A stretch of 64,000 nt of DNA from CAJPQU01 sp052170475. Its GTDB lineage: Bacteria; Bacillota; Negativicutes; Selenomonadales; Selenomonadaceae. Where the stretch lies: NCBI GenBank assembly GCA_052170475.1, contig JBQNAL010000004.1:62001-126000 (forward strand). Reading direction: 5' to 3'. The translations under genes and the position numbers were made by a program. The notes beneath the pieces are model-generated. The model made no database searches. It had not been told where the DNA came from and saw only the letters and a list, made by a program, of their open reading frames with translations. This document shows positions 49,970 through 58,883 of this stretch, piece after piece (within the stretch, counting starts at the first letter, position 1; each line of letters starts with the position of its first letter).

Positions 49970-51726
49970 AATCATTGTTCAAGGTATTTACCATCTTTAC
50001 GTCGGCGCAGCTTTGGCATTGTGCGGTGATCGTCGCGGCGATGGTGGTGGGCGCGATGATGGAGGCGGTGGGGATCGGTGCGATCCTGCCGCTCATTTCG
50101 CTGATGGGGCAGCCGGACTTTTTGGCGCAGCACGCAGAGGTCGGACACTACGCCGCGATGCTCGGCATCCGCAGCCATACGGCGCTGATCATCGCGGGGG
50201 CGCTTTTTCTCGTCGCCGTGTACATCGTGAAGAATCTCTATATCGCGTGGCAGACGAAGCTGCAAATTGATTTTGCCTTGAAATACCAGATTTATTTCAC
50301 CGGGCAGCTGATGGCCAATTATCTTTCCAAGCCCTATCTTTTCTATTTGCAACATAATACGGCGACGCTCCTGCGCAATGTGAATGTCGGCGGGCAATTC
50401 GCCTTTACTTCGATTCTCATTCCGATCTTTATGCTTTTGACGGAAGTCATCACGGCCGGGACGATATGGCTGATGCTCGTTTTTGTGGACGCCTTTACCG
50501 CCGTCGTCGTCGCGGGGGTGATGGCGGCTATGGTCTATGCCTTGCTTAAATCCTTTCGCCGCAAGATTTCTGAGGCGGGGCAGGTGCAGAATGCGTATGC
50601 GGCACTGTATCTTAAATGGCTCAATCAAGGGTTGGGGGCGATCAAGGAAACGAAGGTCATGCGTCGGGAGCGGTTTTTCTTTGCGGCGTTTTTGGAAAGC
50701 TATACCCACTACGGCGACGCCAACCGAAAATTCCTCTTTCTCAATCAGATGCCTCGGATGATCATTGAGACGCTGGTGGTCTGTGCGCTGCTCTTGATGA
50801 TCGTGGTGAAGCTCTCTTTGGGGACGCCGCCGGAGGAGATCGTGCCGCTTTTGGGCGTCTTGGCGCTGGCGGCCTTTCGGCTCATGCCGAGCGCGAACCG
50901 CATCGTGAATTTAGCCAACGGGGTCAAATTTCACATGCCGCTTTTCGAGGAGCTTTATCGGGAGTTTTTGGTCATCAAGAGCCGGGCGGTGCATCGGCGG
51001 GAATTCAAATTGGCGGAAGATACGGGGAAATGCACGTTCCAGCGAGAGATTTCGGTGGAAGGCCTGGGCTTTCGCTATCCGGGGCGAAGTGAGGACGTCC
51101 TCGACGAGGTGAGCTTTCGCGTGCCCAAGGGCGCCTTCGTGGGTATCGTCGGCCCCTCCGGCGCGGGGAAGACTACGTTTGTGGACATCCTCTTGGGGCT
51201 CTTGCGCCCCGCGAAGGGCTGTATCCGCGTGGACGGGGTGGATGTATGGCAGGACATCCGGGCGTGGCAGGCGAATATCGCGTACGTGCCGCAGACGATC
51301 TATCTCATCGACGGCACGATCCGGGAAAATATTGCCCTTGGCATGAAGAGCGAGGACATCGACGACGAGAAGGTGCGCCGCGTGCTCCATATGGCGGAGC
51401 TTCATGATTTCGTGGCGGCGCAGCCCGACGGGATCGAGACGATGGTGGGCGAGCGCGGCGTCCTCCTGTCCGGGGGGCAGCGCCAGCGCATCGGCATCGC
51501 CCGCGCCCTCTATCAAGAGCCGGAGGTGCTGATCTTAGACGAAGCCACCTCCGCCCTCGACAGCGCGACGGAGGAGAGCATCACCCACACGATTTTGAAG
51601 CTCAAGGGCGAGATCACCATCCTCTCCATCGCGCATCGCGTCAGCACCCTGGCGGAGTGCGACTTCAAGGTGCGGTTCGCCGAGGGTCGCGCCGCGCTTC
51701 TCTCGGCGGAGGAGACGCAGGCATGA
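49966..51726 (+). CDS. ABC transporter, fused permease/ATPase (lipid-linked glycan flippase type)
   Basis: A 586-residue half-transporter. Six membrane segments in 1-325, then an ATPase with GPSGAGKTTFVDILLGLL (Walker A, about 387-404), VLLSGGQRQRIGIARALY (signature) and EVLILDEATSALDSATEE (Walker B). Shape and context match MsbA/PglK-type flippases for lipid-linked oligosaccharides. It is translationally coupled to the priming transferase, so export of the glycan intermediate is the likely role. No wzx or wzy is seen in the window. Confidence 0.9.
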   Translation: MKSLFKVFTIFTSAQLWHCAVIVAAMVVGAMMEAVGIGAILPLISLMGQPDFLAQHAEVGHYAAMLGIRSHTALIIAGALFLVAVYIVKNLYIAWQTKLQIDFALKYQIYFTGQLMANYLSKPYLFYLQHNTATLLRNVNVGGQFAFTSILIPIFMLLTEVITAGTIWLMLVFVDAFTAVVVAGVMAAMVYALLKSFRRKISEAGQVQNAYAALYLKWLNQGLGAIKETKVMRRERFFFAAFLESYTHYGDANRKFLFLNQMPRMIIETLVVCALLLMIVVKLSLGTPPEEIVPLLGVLALAAFRLMPSANRIVNLANGVKFHMPLFEELYREFLVIKSRAVHRREFKLAEDTGKCTFQREISVEGLGFRYPGRSEDVLDEVSFRVPKGAFVGIVGPSGAGKTTFVDILLGLLRPAKGCIRVDGVDVWQDIRAWQANIAYVPQTIYLIDGTIRENIALGMKSEDIDDEKVRRVLHMAELHDFVAAQPDGIETMVGERGVLLSGGQRQRIGIARALYQEPEVLILDEATSALDSATEESITHTILKLKGEITILSIAHRVSTLAECDFKVRFAEGRAALLSAEETQA

Positions 51727-51789
51727 CGGCGATGCAGCGGTATACGCTTTCCTTCTTGACATCACAGCCGATCAAATTACGGGCAATAT

Positions 51790-51837
51790 AAAACGCCCCT
51801 CGATCCTGCCATAGCAGGGTATCGAGGGGCGTTTTCT
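51790..51837. terminator. Terminator at the end of the glycan locus
   Basis: AAACGCCCCTCGAT pairs with ATCGAGGGGCGTTT around CCTGCCATAGCAGGGT, which has its own small stem, followed by TT-C-TT. It serves the ABC transporter gene and, in reverse, the symporter gene. Confidence 0.9.
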
Positions 51838-51846
51838 TCGCGCGGA

Positions 51847-53052
51847 TTAGAGGCTCTGGCGCGCCTGTTCGTCCTTGTCGATGAGAAGGGCGACGGCGCC
51901 GTCGCCCGTGATGTTGAGGCAGGTGCGGAACATGTCCAAGATGCGGTCGATGCCGGCGACGAGCGCCAAGCCTTCAATGGGGAGGCCGACGGACTGGAGC
52001 ACCATGGCCAGCATGATGAGACCCGCGCCGGGGACACCCGCCGTGCCGATGGAGGCCAAGGTGCCGGTGAAGACGATCATGACCATCTGCCCGAAGGAGA
52101 GATCGACACCGAAGACGTTGGCGATGAAGAGGGAGCAGACGCCCATGTAGAGGGCGGTGCCGTCCATGTTGATGGTCGCGCCCAAGGGGAGGACGAAGCT
52201 CGTGACTTCGCGGGAAACGCCCAATTTCTCTTGCAGGTTCTTCATGTTGACGGGGAGCGTGCCGGCGCTGCTGCACGTGGTGAAGGCGATCATCATGGCC
52301 TCTGACATTCCGGCGAAAAAGTCCATGGGAGAGGTCTTTCCGCCAAACTTCGCGAGTGCGGAGTAGACCCCGACGGCGTGGATGAGACTGCCCGCCGCCA
52401 TGCAGAGGATGACGGAGATGAGGGGCAGCAGCACCTTCGGCCCGTGCGCTGCCACCACCGGCAGGAGCAGTGAGAAGACGCCGATGGGAGAAATCGCCAT
52501 GATCATGGCGATGACCTTGTAGCAGACTTCGGCGGCGGCGTCGAAGAATTTGATGAGTACCTGAGATTTTTCCCCGCCCACCTGCAGGATGCCCACGCCG
52601 ACGAAGAGGGCGAAGACGATGACCGGCAGGATCTGCGCTTTCGCCATGGCGTCCACCGGGTTCGTGGGGATCATGCCCACGAAGACCTCCATGATGGAGG
52701 GCGCTTCCTTGACCGTCACGGTGGCGTCGCCGGTCATGATCATGCCCGCGCCCGGCTGTCCGATGATGGCCACGGCGAAGCCGATGACGATGGCGACGGC
52801 GGTGGTGACGAGGTAGATGCCGACCGTCTTGATCCCGATACGTCCCAAGGTGTGGGTATCGCCGAGGCTCGTCATGCCCACCACGAGGGACGTGAAGACG
52901 ACGGGGACGATCATCATCTTGATGAGGTTGATGAAGATGGTGCCGATGGGGGCGATCCAGTGTTTGATGAAGGGCAGGCTCTCCGGTCCCGCGATCAGCC
53001 CGACGATGACGGACGCCACCAAGGCGATAAAGATTTTGACCGATAAGTTCAT
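51847..53052 (-). CDS. Dicarboxylate/amino acid:cation symporter (DAACS family)
   Basis: A 401-residue carrier. KIFIALVASVIVGLIAG opens the first of about eight membrane helices; conserved stretches include AFTTCSSAGTLPVNMKN (serine-rich hairpin), GATINMDGTALYMGV (NMDGT motif) and a final INGD-like LNITGDGAVALLID. It imports glutamate, aspartate or C4-dicarboxylates with sodium or protons. ATG 53052 has AGGAGG 11 bases upstream; the long upstream frame is non-coding leader. Confidence 0.93.
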   Translation of the reverse strand: MNLSVKIFIALVASVIVGLIAGPESLPFIKHWIAPIGTIFINLIKMMIVPVVFTSLVVGMTSLGDTHTLGRIGIKTVGIYLVTTAVAIVIGFAVAIIGQPGAGMIMTGDATVTVKEAPSIMEVFVGMIPTNPVDAMAKAQILPVIVFALFVGVGILQVGGEKSQVLIKFFDAAAEVCYKVIAMIMAISPIGVFSLLLPVVAAHGPKVLLPLISVILCMAAGSLIHAVGVYSALAKFGGKTSPMDFFAGMSEAMMIAFTTCSSAGTLPVNMKNLQEKLGVSREVTSFVLPLGATINMDGTALYMGVCSLFIANVFGVDLSFGQMVMIVFTGTLASIGTAGVPGAGLIMLAMVLQSVGLPIEGLALVAGIDRILDMFRTCLNITGDGAVALLIDKDEQARQSL

Positions 53053-53091
53053 GGGTACGATACCTCCTATGATATGGGATACACTCTTTTG

Positions 53092-53120
53092 ATTATATAA
53101 GAGAAGAAGCGCCATGTCCA
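53092..53120 (-). promoter_or_regulatory. Promoter of the symporter gene
   Basis: Minus strand TGGACA (53115-53120), 17 bases, TATAAT (53092-53097), 40 bases before the ATG. Confidence 0.8.
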
Positions 53121-53262
53121 TCATTCTGACAGATGTATACAATGTGCAGTGCTTCTTTATGCCCCCCCTGCTTCTTCTCTTCGTGTGTTTTTCCGTAGCG
53201 ATTCTTTTATACGCATCGGTCGCTTTTTTCAAGATGCGTTGTGCCAAAGGGTACGCAGGGAG

Positions 53263-53301
53263 CAAAGAGCCGTCTCACGCTTTACGCGAGACGGCTCTTT
53301 G
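53263..53301. terminator. Terminator after the autotransporter gene
   Basis: A perfect 14-bp stem (53263-53276 with 53288-53301, CAAAGAGCCGTCTC and its complement) with an 11-base loop, 23 bases after the autotransporter stop. The T-tracts are short in both directions. Confidence 0.75.
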
Positions 53302-53323
53302 TATCGTTTTGTTGTTTTTCTCT

Positions 53324-56300
53324 TTAGAACGCCCAGTTTACCTGTGCGCCGCCGGAGAAGCCGCGGCGGATGCCTTGCCAACCGGTGAAGTGGAAGTCGT
53401 AGCTGAGAGGGCCGCCCGCGGGGGTGAAGCGGTAGCCAAGTTCTAACATGCCGCTCGATCCCTTGAGGCTCGGACTCGGCGTGCTGTAACCTTGGAACGT
53501 GGCCGTGGCTTTGCCGTTAAATTCGTATTCGTAGGCGAGGCCAGTGTAGAACTCGTTGCTTTCGCTCACCTTGTGGGTGTACTGGAAGCCGAGGCGGATG
53601 CGGTGGGAGTTTACGCTGCCGAAGTCGTAGACTTCGCCGCTGGAGAGGGTGGCCGTCATGCCGTTTTGGTGCGAGTAGAAGTAGCGCAGATACGGGGTTA
53701 CGGTGTCGTCCTTGACATGGATGTCTTTCCCAAGGCCGAGGTGCGCCGCGTAGTAGGTATTGGAGCCGTCGTAGCTGACGTCATCAGCGCCAATGGTGCT
53801 TCGATAGTCGCTCGTGGAGCGGCCGCCGCGGAGGGAGCCTTCGTACCAGAGTCCCTGCTCGCTTTCGACCCGCGCGAGAACGCCAAGGCCAAAGTAGCTC
53901 ATGGAGCCGCTGCCGTGCGTTCCGTTGTCGAGGTAGGAGTCGTAGTCGCCGCGCCCGTATTCGACGAAGGGGCTAAAGAGCGTTTTCTTCGCCGCGCCGC
54001 CGTCTTGACGCGCCCAGCCGAGGCCGAAGCTCCAGCCCTTCGTGTCGACGTAGGAGCCGGATTCCGCCCGCATGGCGTTCGCGCCCATGCCTGCCCAGAC
54101 TTGGTAGCGATCCATCTCCGCATTGGCGCTCGCAGCAGCCGCCGCCTTCTTCGCGGAGGAGAGGCTCTCGCCCGCGACGACGTCGCCGGCATGGTTCACG
54201 AAGTCGGCGAGGGCGGCGCGGGTCTCTGGGAAGGATTTCGTGGTTTCCTCGTCCATGCCCGCTTTCGTGACGGTGGCGATGAGCGCCTTGTCGTCGTCGG
54301 CGGCTTTCTTGATTTCAAATTCATACTTCATGGAGCTGCCGTGGCTGCCCTTGAGCTGATTTTCGATGGCGGCGTCGGTGGTGAGTGCGCCCGTCGTCTG
54401 GAGGAGCCGGATGACTTCGCCGACCTTCATCACTTTCGCCCCGCCGTCGACCTTGACGCCGATGCCGGTGCCGGTGAGGTCGGCGTCGTTATTGATCTTC
54501 AGCATGGGATTGACAGGGCCTACGGCGTCGTTTTCGATGTAGAAGTGGACGTTTTGGAAGCCGTAGATGCCCCCGATGGAGGAGCCGCCGGTGCGGGAGT
54601 GGACGATTAACGTGTTGCCGACGCCATTCACATTAGTGCCGCCGATGACACTTCTCGTCACCTGTGCGCCCCGCAGGTGGACGATGTTGCGATCGGTTCT
54701 CCCTGCCGCGCTGCCGGACCTGCCGCCACAGACATCGCCGGTGACGTTGACGGGGCCTATGTCCACGATGTTCTCCGAGGCGTCGCCCGTGAAGGAGTTG
54801 CCGCCGTAGATGTCCTCCACGCTGCCGCCCTCGACGGTGACGGTGTTGCCGTTGGCTTTGCCGTTGACGCAGGTAGTAAAACCGCCAGCGAGTTCGTCAT
54901 TGATGGTGCCGGCCTTCAAGATGACGTGGTTGTTTCGGCTGTCGCGCCTTTCGCTTTCGGCCGCCTCGCTGCCCTCTCCCATCGTGGCGCCGCCGTAGAC
55001 ATTATTGAAGGCATCGACGCCGTCGATGGTGATTTTGTTGTTCAGGGTGGAGTTTCCCGCCCGCGACAGACCGGCACATACAGAGGTGCCGGTTTTGATT
55101 GCCGTCGCCGGCGTGACGTCGGCGTTCTTGAATTGATAGACGTCGTAGTAGATATGGTTGCCGCCGTTTCGGATGTTCTTCTCTATGTTGCCCGTTATGT
55201 CTGACTTAGTATTTTTGCCGTCGGTGATCGTAATGCTGCCGGCATTGAACACCAAGGAGAGGCTTTTTCCAAAGGCCACTTTTGTTAATTCGCCATCGGC
55301 TTCGATATTGGCGAGGCTCGGGATCGTTATCCCCGCCCCCTCGGTCAGCGTCAAGAAGGCCGCCCCGAGATCGACCGCGGTTTCGTTGTAATGGAATTTG
55401 ATCTTCGCGAAATTTTCGATGTTTTCGGCTGTTACATTCGTCTTGACGTTGAGGGTGTTCCCCGTGATGTCGGCATGATTGCCGCCGAAAATCTTGCCGA
55501 TTTGATAGCCGGCGGCCATGGCGTGTTCCCCGTCGCCAAGGTTTACCGTATTGCCGGTGGTCTTATTGACTGCGGCGTCCGTAAAGCCGCCGTAGACGTT
55601 GTGCAGTTTTCCGCCCGTGATGGTGACGGTATTTTTGAGGGCTTTCCCGTCGCCGCTTGTCGCGCCACCATACACCGCGCCGGCGACCTCGCCGCCGGTC
55701 ACGGTCACTTCGTTTTCTATGGCATCGCCGCTTCCATACGCGTCGACGACACCACCCGTAATGTCGGCAAGAACCTTACCGCCGTTTAGGGTGACTTTGT
55801 TGCCCTTCACCTCGCCGGTGGTCTTACCGCTGTACCCGCCGACAATCGCGTCCACTTCGCTGTCGCCCTTCATGGTGACGGTATTGCCGATGACGTTTCC
55901 GCTGCCATCGGTTTTACCGCCAAAGACAGAGCCTTCGAATTTCCCGCCCTCGATGACGACATGGTTGCTTTCTACGCTCCCCGTGCCGCCCGCACCGTAG
56001 CCGCCGGCGACTTCTCCTGTCACCTTGGTCGTCGTTTTATCCCCGCGCAAAGTGACACTGTTTTCCTTTACGGTTCCCGTCGCACCCGAACTGGTGAGCG
56101 CGCCGCCGAAGACGGAGCCATAGATGGTGCCGCGCTTAATCTCCACATCATTTTTGATGGCACTGCCTTTTAGTGCCTGTGTCGCACCGCCGTAAATCTT
56201 TTTGAGATTGGTGTCAGGCGGGGGCGCTTCGCCGATGGTGCCGCCGTCCACGATCAGATGATTTTCGATCGCACTGCCCTGATTGAACAGTGCGCCGCCC

Positions 56301-56632
56301 AGTACAAAGCCGCCAAAGCCATCGGCCTTGAGGGTGGCGCTGTTTTCGATTTTCAGGGTATTGTTTTTAACATCCCCCGTGCCAAGGTGAAAGCCGCCGT
56401 AGAGCTGCCCTGTTGTATAGGTGACCCCAGCTTTTAAGATCAGCGTATTGCCCTCCACCGTCACCGTGTCATCACTGGAGCTTCCGCCCCACGCCGGGCC
56501 TGATCCGTCAGCCGTAATCTCCTTCTCTGCCGCGCTGACCGCACCGGAGAGTGGCGGCAAGATCGTCCCCAAGGCCAACGCCATAGAGATGGCCAATCGC
56601 TTCTTTTGGCTCATGTTTTTCATCTTCATCAT
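53324..56632 (-). CDS. Autotransporter with beta-helical repeat passenger
   Basis: A 1102-residue type Va secretion protein. Signal sequence 1-34 (RLAISMALALGTILPPLSGAVSA). The passenger (about 35-780) is built of many turns in which N-x-V, a Gly-Gly pair and VYGG/VFGG recur every 20-25 residues (for example GGKFEGSVFGGKTDGSG, GGEVAGAVYGGATSGDG), fitting a right-handed beta helix. From about 838 (YQVWAGMGANAM) to the terminal WAF is a 12-strand barrel ending in phenylalanine as outer-membrane proteins do. Likely a surface adhesin. Its promoter is at 56684-56712. Either of two ATG codons (56632, 56629) may start it; GGAGG is 6 or 9 bases away. Confidence 0.92.
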   Translation of the reverse strand: MMKMKNMSQKKRLAISMALALGTILPPLSGAVSAAEKEITADGSGPAWGGSSSDDTVTVEGNTLILKAGVTYTTGQLYGGFHLGTGDVKNNTLKIENSATLKADGFGGFVLGGALFNQGSAIENHLIVDGGTIGEAPPPDTNLKKIYGGATQALKGSAIKNDVEIKRGTIYGSVFGGALTSSGATGTVKENSVTLRGDKTTTKVTGEVAGGYGAGGTGSVESNHVVIEGGKFEGSVFGGKTDGSGNVIGNTVTMKGDSEVDAIVGGYSGKTTGEVKGNKVTLNGGKVLADITGGVVDAYGSGDAIENEVTVTGGEVAGAVYGGATSGDGKALKNTVTITGGKLHNVYGGFTDAAVNKTTGNTVNLGDGEHAMAAGYQIGKIFGGNHADITGNTLNVKTNVTAENIENFAKIKFHYNETAVDLGAAFLTLTEGAGITIPSLANIEADGELTKVAFGKSLSLVFNAGSITITDGKNTKSDITGNIEKNIRNGGNHIYYDVYQFKNADVTPATAIKTGTSVCAGLSRAGNSTLNNKITIDGVDAFNNVYGGATMGEGSEAAESERRDSRNNHVILKAGTINDELAGGFTTCVNGKANGNTVTVEGGSVEDIYGGNSFTGDASENIVDIGPVNVTGDVCGGRSGSAAGRTDRNIVHLRGAQVTRSVIGGTNVNGVGNTLIVHSRTGGSSIGGIYGFQNVHFYIENDAVGPVNPMLKINNDADLTGTGIGVKVDGGAKVMKVGEVIRLLQTTGALTTDAAIENQLKGSHGSSMKYEFEIKKAADDDKALIATVTKAGMDEETTKSFPETRAALADFVNHAGDVVAGESLSSAKKAAAAASANAEMDRYQVWAGMGANAMRAESGSYVDTKGWSFGLGWARQDGGAAKKTLFSPFVEYGRGDYDSYLDNGTHGSGSMSYFGLGVLARVESEQGLWYEGSLRGGRSTSDYRSTIGADDVSYDGSNTYYAAHLGLGKDIHVKDDTVTPYLRYFYSHQNGMTATLSSGEVYDFGSVNSHRIRLGFQYTHKVSESNEFYTGLAYEYEFNGKATATFQGYSTPSPSLKGSSGMLELGYRFTPAGGPLSYDFHFTGWQGIRRGFSGGAQVNWAF

Positions 56633-56683
56633 CGTCGCCTCCTAAGAATCCATATGGTTTTCCTGATAAAACAACCCCATTAT

Positions 56684-56712
56684 AATTTACTGGGATTTAG
56701 GTTTTTTGTCAA
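56684..56712 (-). promoter_or_regulatory. Promoter of the autotransporter gene
   Basis: Minus strand TTGACA (56707-56712), 17 bases, TAAATT (56684-56689); a TATAAT overlaps at 56679-56684 with longer spacing. The transcript would have a leader of about 45 bases. Confidence 0.65.
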
Positions 56713-56768
56713 TAGGGAGGCGATTGTCTTAAAATTGGCGATGTTTTTGGCCTACACTGCGTTTTTCG

Positions 56769-57641
56769 TCAGCGGTAGCCGCCTTCTCTCGCCTGCGCTT
56801 CAAGGCGGGCGACGCGCTCCGCCGTCGAGGGATGCGTGCTGAATAGCCCGGCGAGGCTCATCTTCGCGTTCTTTAGCGGATTGACGATGAAGAGGTGCGC
56901 CGTGCCCGGCGTGGCCGCGTCCATGGGGCGCAGATGTGCGGCGGCGTATTCGAGCTTCTCCAAGGCGCGTGCCAAGTAGCGCGGGTTGCCGCAGAGTTCG
57001 CCGCCGCTCTCGTCGGCGTCGTATTCCCGGGCGCGGGAGATGGCAAGCTGGATGAGCATGGCCGCCAAGGGGGCGACGATGATGGTGAAGAGGAAGCCCA
57101 AGGCGCCGCCATTGTCGTCGCGGTCGCTGCTCCGCCCCGCGCCGAAGATGGCCGCCCACTGCGCCATTTGGGCGATGTAGGAGATGATGGTCGCCATGGT
57201 GGCGGCCACGGTGGAGATCAGGGTATCCCGGTGGCGGATGTGGGAAAGCTCATGCGCTAAAACACCGCTGAGTTCGTCGTAGTCGAGGATCCGCATGATC
57301 CCTGTCGTCACGGCGACGGCGGCGTGGGACGGGCTGCGCCCCGTCGCAAAGGCGTTTGGCGTCTCGGAATTGATGATGCAGACCTTGGGCATGGGGAGAT
57401 CGGCCTTTTGCGCGAGCTTCTCCACCAAGCCGTAAAGCTCCGGCGCCTGTGCGCGGGTGATGGGCTTCGCCCGGTACATCTTCAGCACCATGGTATCGCT
57501 GTACCAGTAAGACCAGAAATTGATCCCGAGGGAAATGAAGAGCATGATCATCGCCCCTTGGTGCCCGCCCAAGGCGCCGCCGCAAGCCACCAATACCGCC
57601 CCTAAGAGCGCCATCAGGGCGGCGGTTTTTATGGTATTCAT
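56769..57641 (-). CDS. htpX: Zinc metalloprotease HtpX
   Basis: A 290-residue M48 membrane protease. Two N-terminal hydrophobic segments (about 5-45), then CIINSETPNAFATGR, the zinc site LAHELSHIRHRDTL near residue 130, two more membrane segments near 145-195 and SRAREYDADESGGELCGNP with the third ligand glutamate. It degrades misfolded membrane proteins. ATG 57641 follows AAGGAGG. It is monocistronic and divergent from the Crp/Fnr regulator. Confidence 0.95.
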   Translation of the reverse strand: MNTIKTAALMALLGAVLVACGGALGGHQGAMIMLFISLGINFWSYWYSDTMVLKMYRAKPITRAQAPELYGLVEKLAQKADLPMPKVCIINSETPNAFATGRSPSHAAVAVTTGIMRILDYDELSGVLAHELSHIRHRDTLISTVAATMATIISYIAQMAQWAAIFGAGRSSDRDDNGGALGFLFTIIVAPLAAMLIQLAISRAREYDADESGGELCGNPRYLARALEKLEYAAAHLRPMDAATPGTAHLFIVNPLKNAKMSLAGLFSTHPSTAERVARLEAQAREGGYR

Positions 57642-57805
57642 CGTAGGTTCCTCCTTGATAAAATCCATCCCAGTTATTTTAACCTGCGATCATCATAAGG
57701 AAAGAGAATGAAAAATAGTAGGAAGCGCCTATGATGGCGGTGCGGGGACAGCCACTGGGGCTATCGTGCCCGCGAGGAGCGCCAAGCGACGTTATGGCAG
57801 GGCGA

Positions 57806-57834
57806 TTGTTTTCCGGCGGCGCCTTCGGTATAAT
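57806..57834 (+). promoter_or_regulatory. Promoter reading toward the Crp/Fnr gene
   Basis: TTGTTT (57806-57811), 17 bases, TATAAT (57829-57834). It would give the Crp/Fnr gene a leader of about 270 bases that includes the repeats. Confidence 0.6.
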
Positions 57835-57900
57835 GAGGAGAGAGGTCGTGGCAGGGTGTGCCGCGCGGCAAGGGGAAGGGCTGTGGTATCGTTTGTCATG

Positions 57901-57998
57901 TTTACCATCGGAGAAAAGTGAGATGGTAAAATCGGCGTTTTTTACCATCGGGGAAAAGTGAGATGGTAAAATCAGCATTTTTTACCATCGGGAAAAGA
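57901..57998 (+). repeat. 40-bp tandem repeat, about 2.5 copies, each with an inverted repeat
   Basis: Copies at 57901-57940 and 57941-57980 differ at only three or four positions; a partial copy runs 57981-57998. Each full copy contains TTTACCATC and GATGGTAAA 12 bases apart, able to form a 9-bp hairpin. The exact 40-base period and conserved dyads argue against chance. Confidence 0.9.
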
Positions 57999-58024
57999 GA
58001 GGGCATCATGGCGTGTAGGCGGAT

Positions 58025-58079
58025 TTATCCCCAAGGGTCGCGTTTTCCTTGGGGATAAGTGGATAAGTTTTGTGGATAA
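58025..58079. promoter_or_regulatory. 12-bp inverted repeat and DnaA-box cluster upstream of the Crp/Fnr gene
   Basis: TTATCCCCAAGG (58025-58036) and CCTTGGGGATAA (58047-58058) are perfect inverted repeats. They contain near-boxes TTATCCCCA and TGGGGATAA; AGTGGATAA (58058-58066) and a perfect TGTGGATAA (58071-58079) follow, the last ending 34 bases before the ATG. Confidence 0.7.
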
Positions 58080-58113
58080 CCCCGCAGAAGTTAGAAATTT
58101 AGAGGTAAGAGGG

Positions 58114-58794
58114 ATGAATAACTTGGGAACTGCGCGGAAAATCTGGCAGGACGAGGCGGAGGGAGCGCTCGCCGAGAGTGTTTTAGGGCAGGGGATGACG
58201 AGGGAGGCGCGTCAGGCGCTTTTATCGGCGCCCGGCGTGGGTTATGAGCGCTGGGGTGCGGGCGAAGCGGTCTTTTCGGAAGGGGAGCGCCCCCGCGGGA
58301 CGTTCCTTCTCATTTCCGGCGCGGTGGGGATCCGGCAGGATACGCTCTCGGGGCGGGAGATCTTCCTTACCGATATTGATGAGGCGGGCGAAGTCTTTGG
58401 CGAGGTGTATTTCCTTCTCGACCAGCCCTACGACATCAGCGCACGGGCGCTGACGAAGAGCGCGGGGCTGCGCCTTTCGCCGCCGCTCTTTGCCGGGGAC
58501 TTCGGGGCGGCGCTCACCCGGCGGCTCCTCACGGTCTTGGCGGAGAAGGCTTATCAGATGAACCGCCGTCTGCGCGTCTTAGGCAGCGGGTCACTGCGGG
58601 GCAAGATCGCGCGGTACCTGCTCTTGCCGGGGAAGAAGCCGCCGCTCTCGCGGGAAGCCTTAGCGGCGCGCCTTTCGGTGACGCGGCCGTCGCTTTCACG
58701 CGAGATTGGCGCCATGGTGCGGGCGGGGCTGCTCCGCGCTTCGGGGCGCACCTTGGAAGTGGTGGATCGGGCGGCGCTGGAAGAATTTTTGTGA
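58114..58794 (+). CDS. Crp/Fnr family transcriptional regulator
   Basis: A 226-residue protein. A cyclic-nucleotide-binding-type beta barrel (about 30-115: FSEGERPRGTFLLISGAVGIRQ, GEVFGEVYFLLD) is followed by a long helix and a winged HTH with SREALAARLSVTRPSLSREIGAMVRAGLL (about 180-208). No iron-sulfur cysteines of FNR are present. The next gene encodes hydroxylamine reductase, so it may be an HcpR-like sensor of nitric oxide or nitrosative stress. ATG 58114 follows AGAGGTAAGAGGG. Confidence 0.88.
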   Translation: MNNLGTARKIWQDEAEGALAESVLGQGMTREARQALLSAPGVGYERWGAGEAVFSEGERPRGTFLLISGAVGIRQDTLSGREIFLTDIDEAGEVFGEVYFLLDQPYDISARALTKSAGLRLSPPLFAGDFGAALTRRLLTVLAEKAYQMNRRLRVLGSGSLRGKIARYLLLPGKKPPLSREALAARLSVTRPSLSREIGAMVRAGLLRASGRTLEVVDRAALEEFL

Positions 58795-58803
58795 ATGTGA
58801 GAG

Positions 58804-58855
58804 AAAAATCGTCGGCTTTCCGTAACATTCGATACGGAGAGCCGACGATTTTTTT
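58804..58855. terminator. Terminator after the Crp/Fnr gene
   Basis: A long stem (AAAATCGTCGGCT and its complement, then TCCGTA/TACGGA after a one-base mismatch) ends in TTTTTTT. Very strong; A-run on the left would allow function in reverse. Confidence 0.92.
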
Positions 58856-58883
58856 GTTACGATAAAGGGGCATGACTGCGGAG

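Larger units (their letters stand above)
57642..58113. other. Regulatory gap between htpX and the Crp/Fnr gene
   Basis: A 472-base region without a convincing gene. It contains a plus-strand promoter (57806-57834), a 40-bp tandem repeat with internal hairpins (57901-57998), and a hairpin and DnaA-box cluster (58025-58079). The short open frames across the repeats are probably not translated, although a GTG behind GAGGAGAGAGG near 57847 could start a 37-residue peptide ending at 57961. Confidence 0.6.

Noticed and set aside
53114..53446. 110-residue plus-strand frame between symporter and autotransporter
   Set aside because: It crosses the terminator hairpin and the antisense end of the autotransporter; no start signal.
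53492..54610. 372-residue plus-strand frame opposite the autotransporter
   Set aside because: Antisense shadow of the barrel and passenger; valine/alanine-rich composition follows from the glycine-rich repeats.
57679..57978. 99-residue minus-strand frame running through the 40-bp repeats
   Set aside because: Coding would merely translate the repeat dyads; no ribosome site and no recognisable sequence.
57901..57998. Possible CRISPR array
   Set aside because: The copies are directly adjacent with no spacers, and no cas genes are present.
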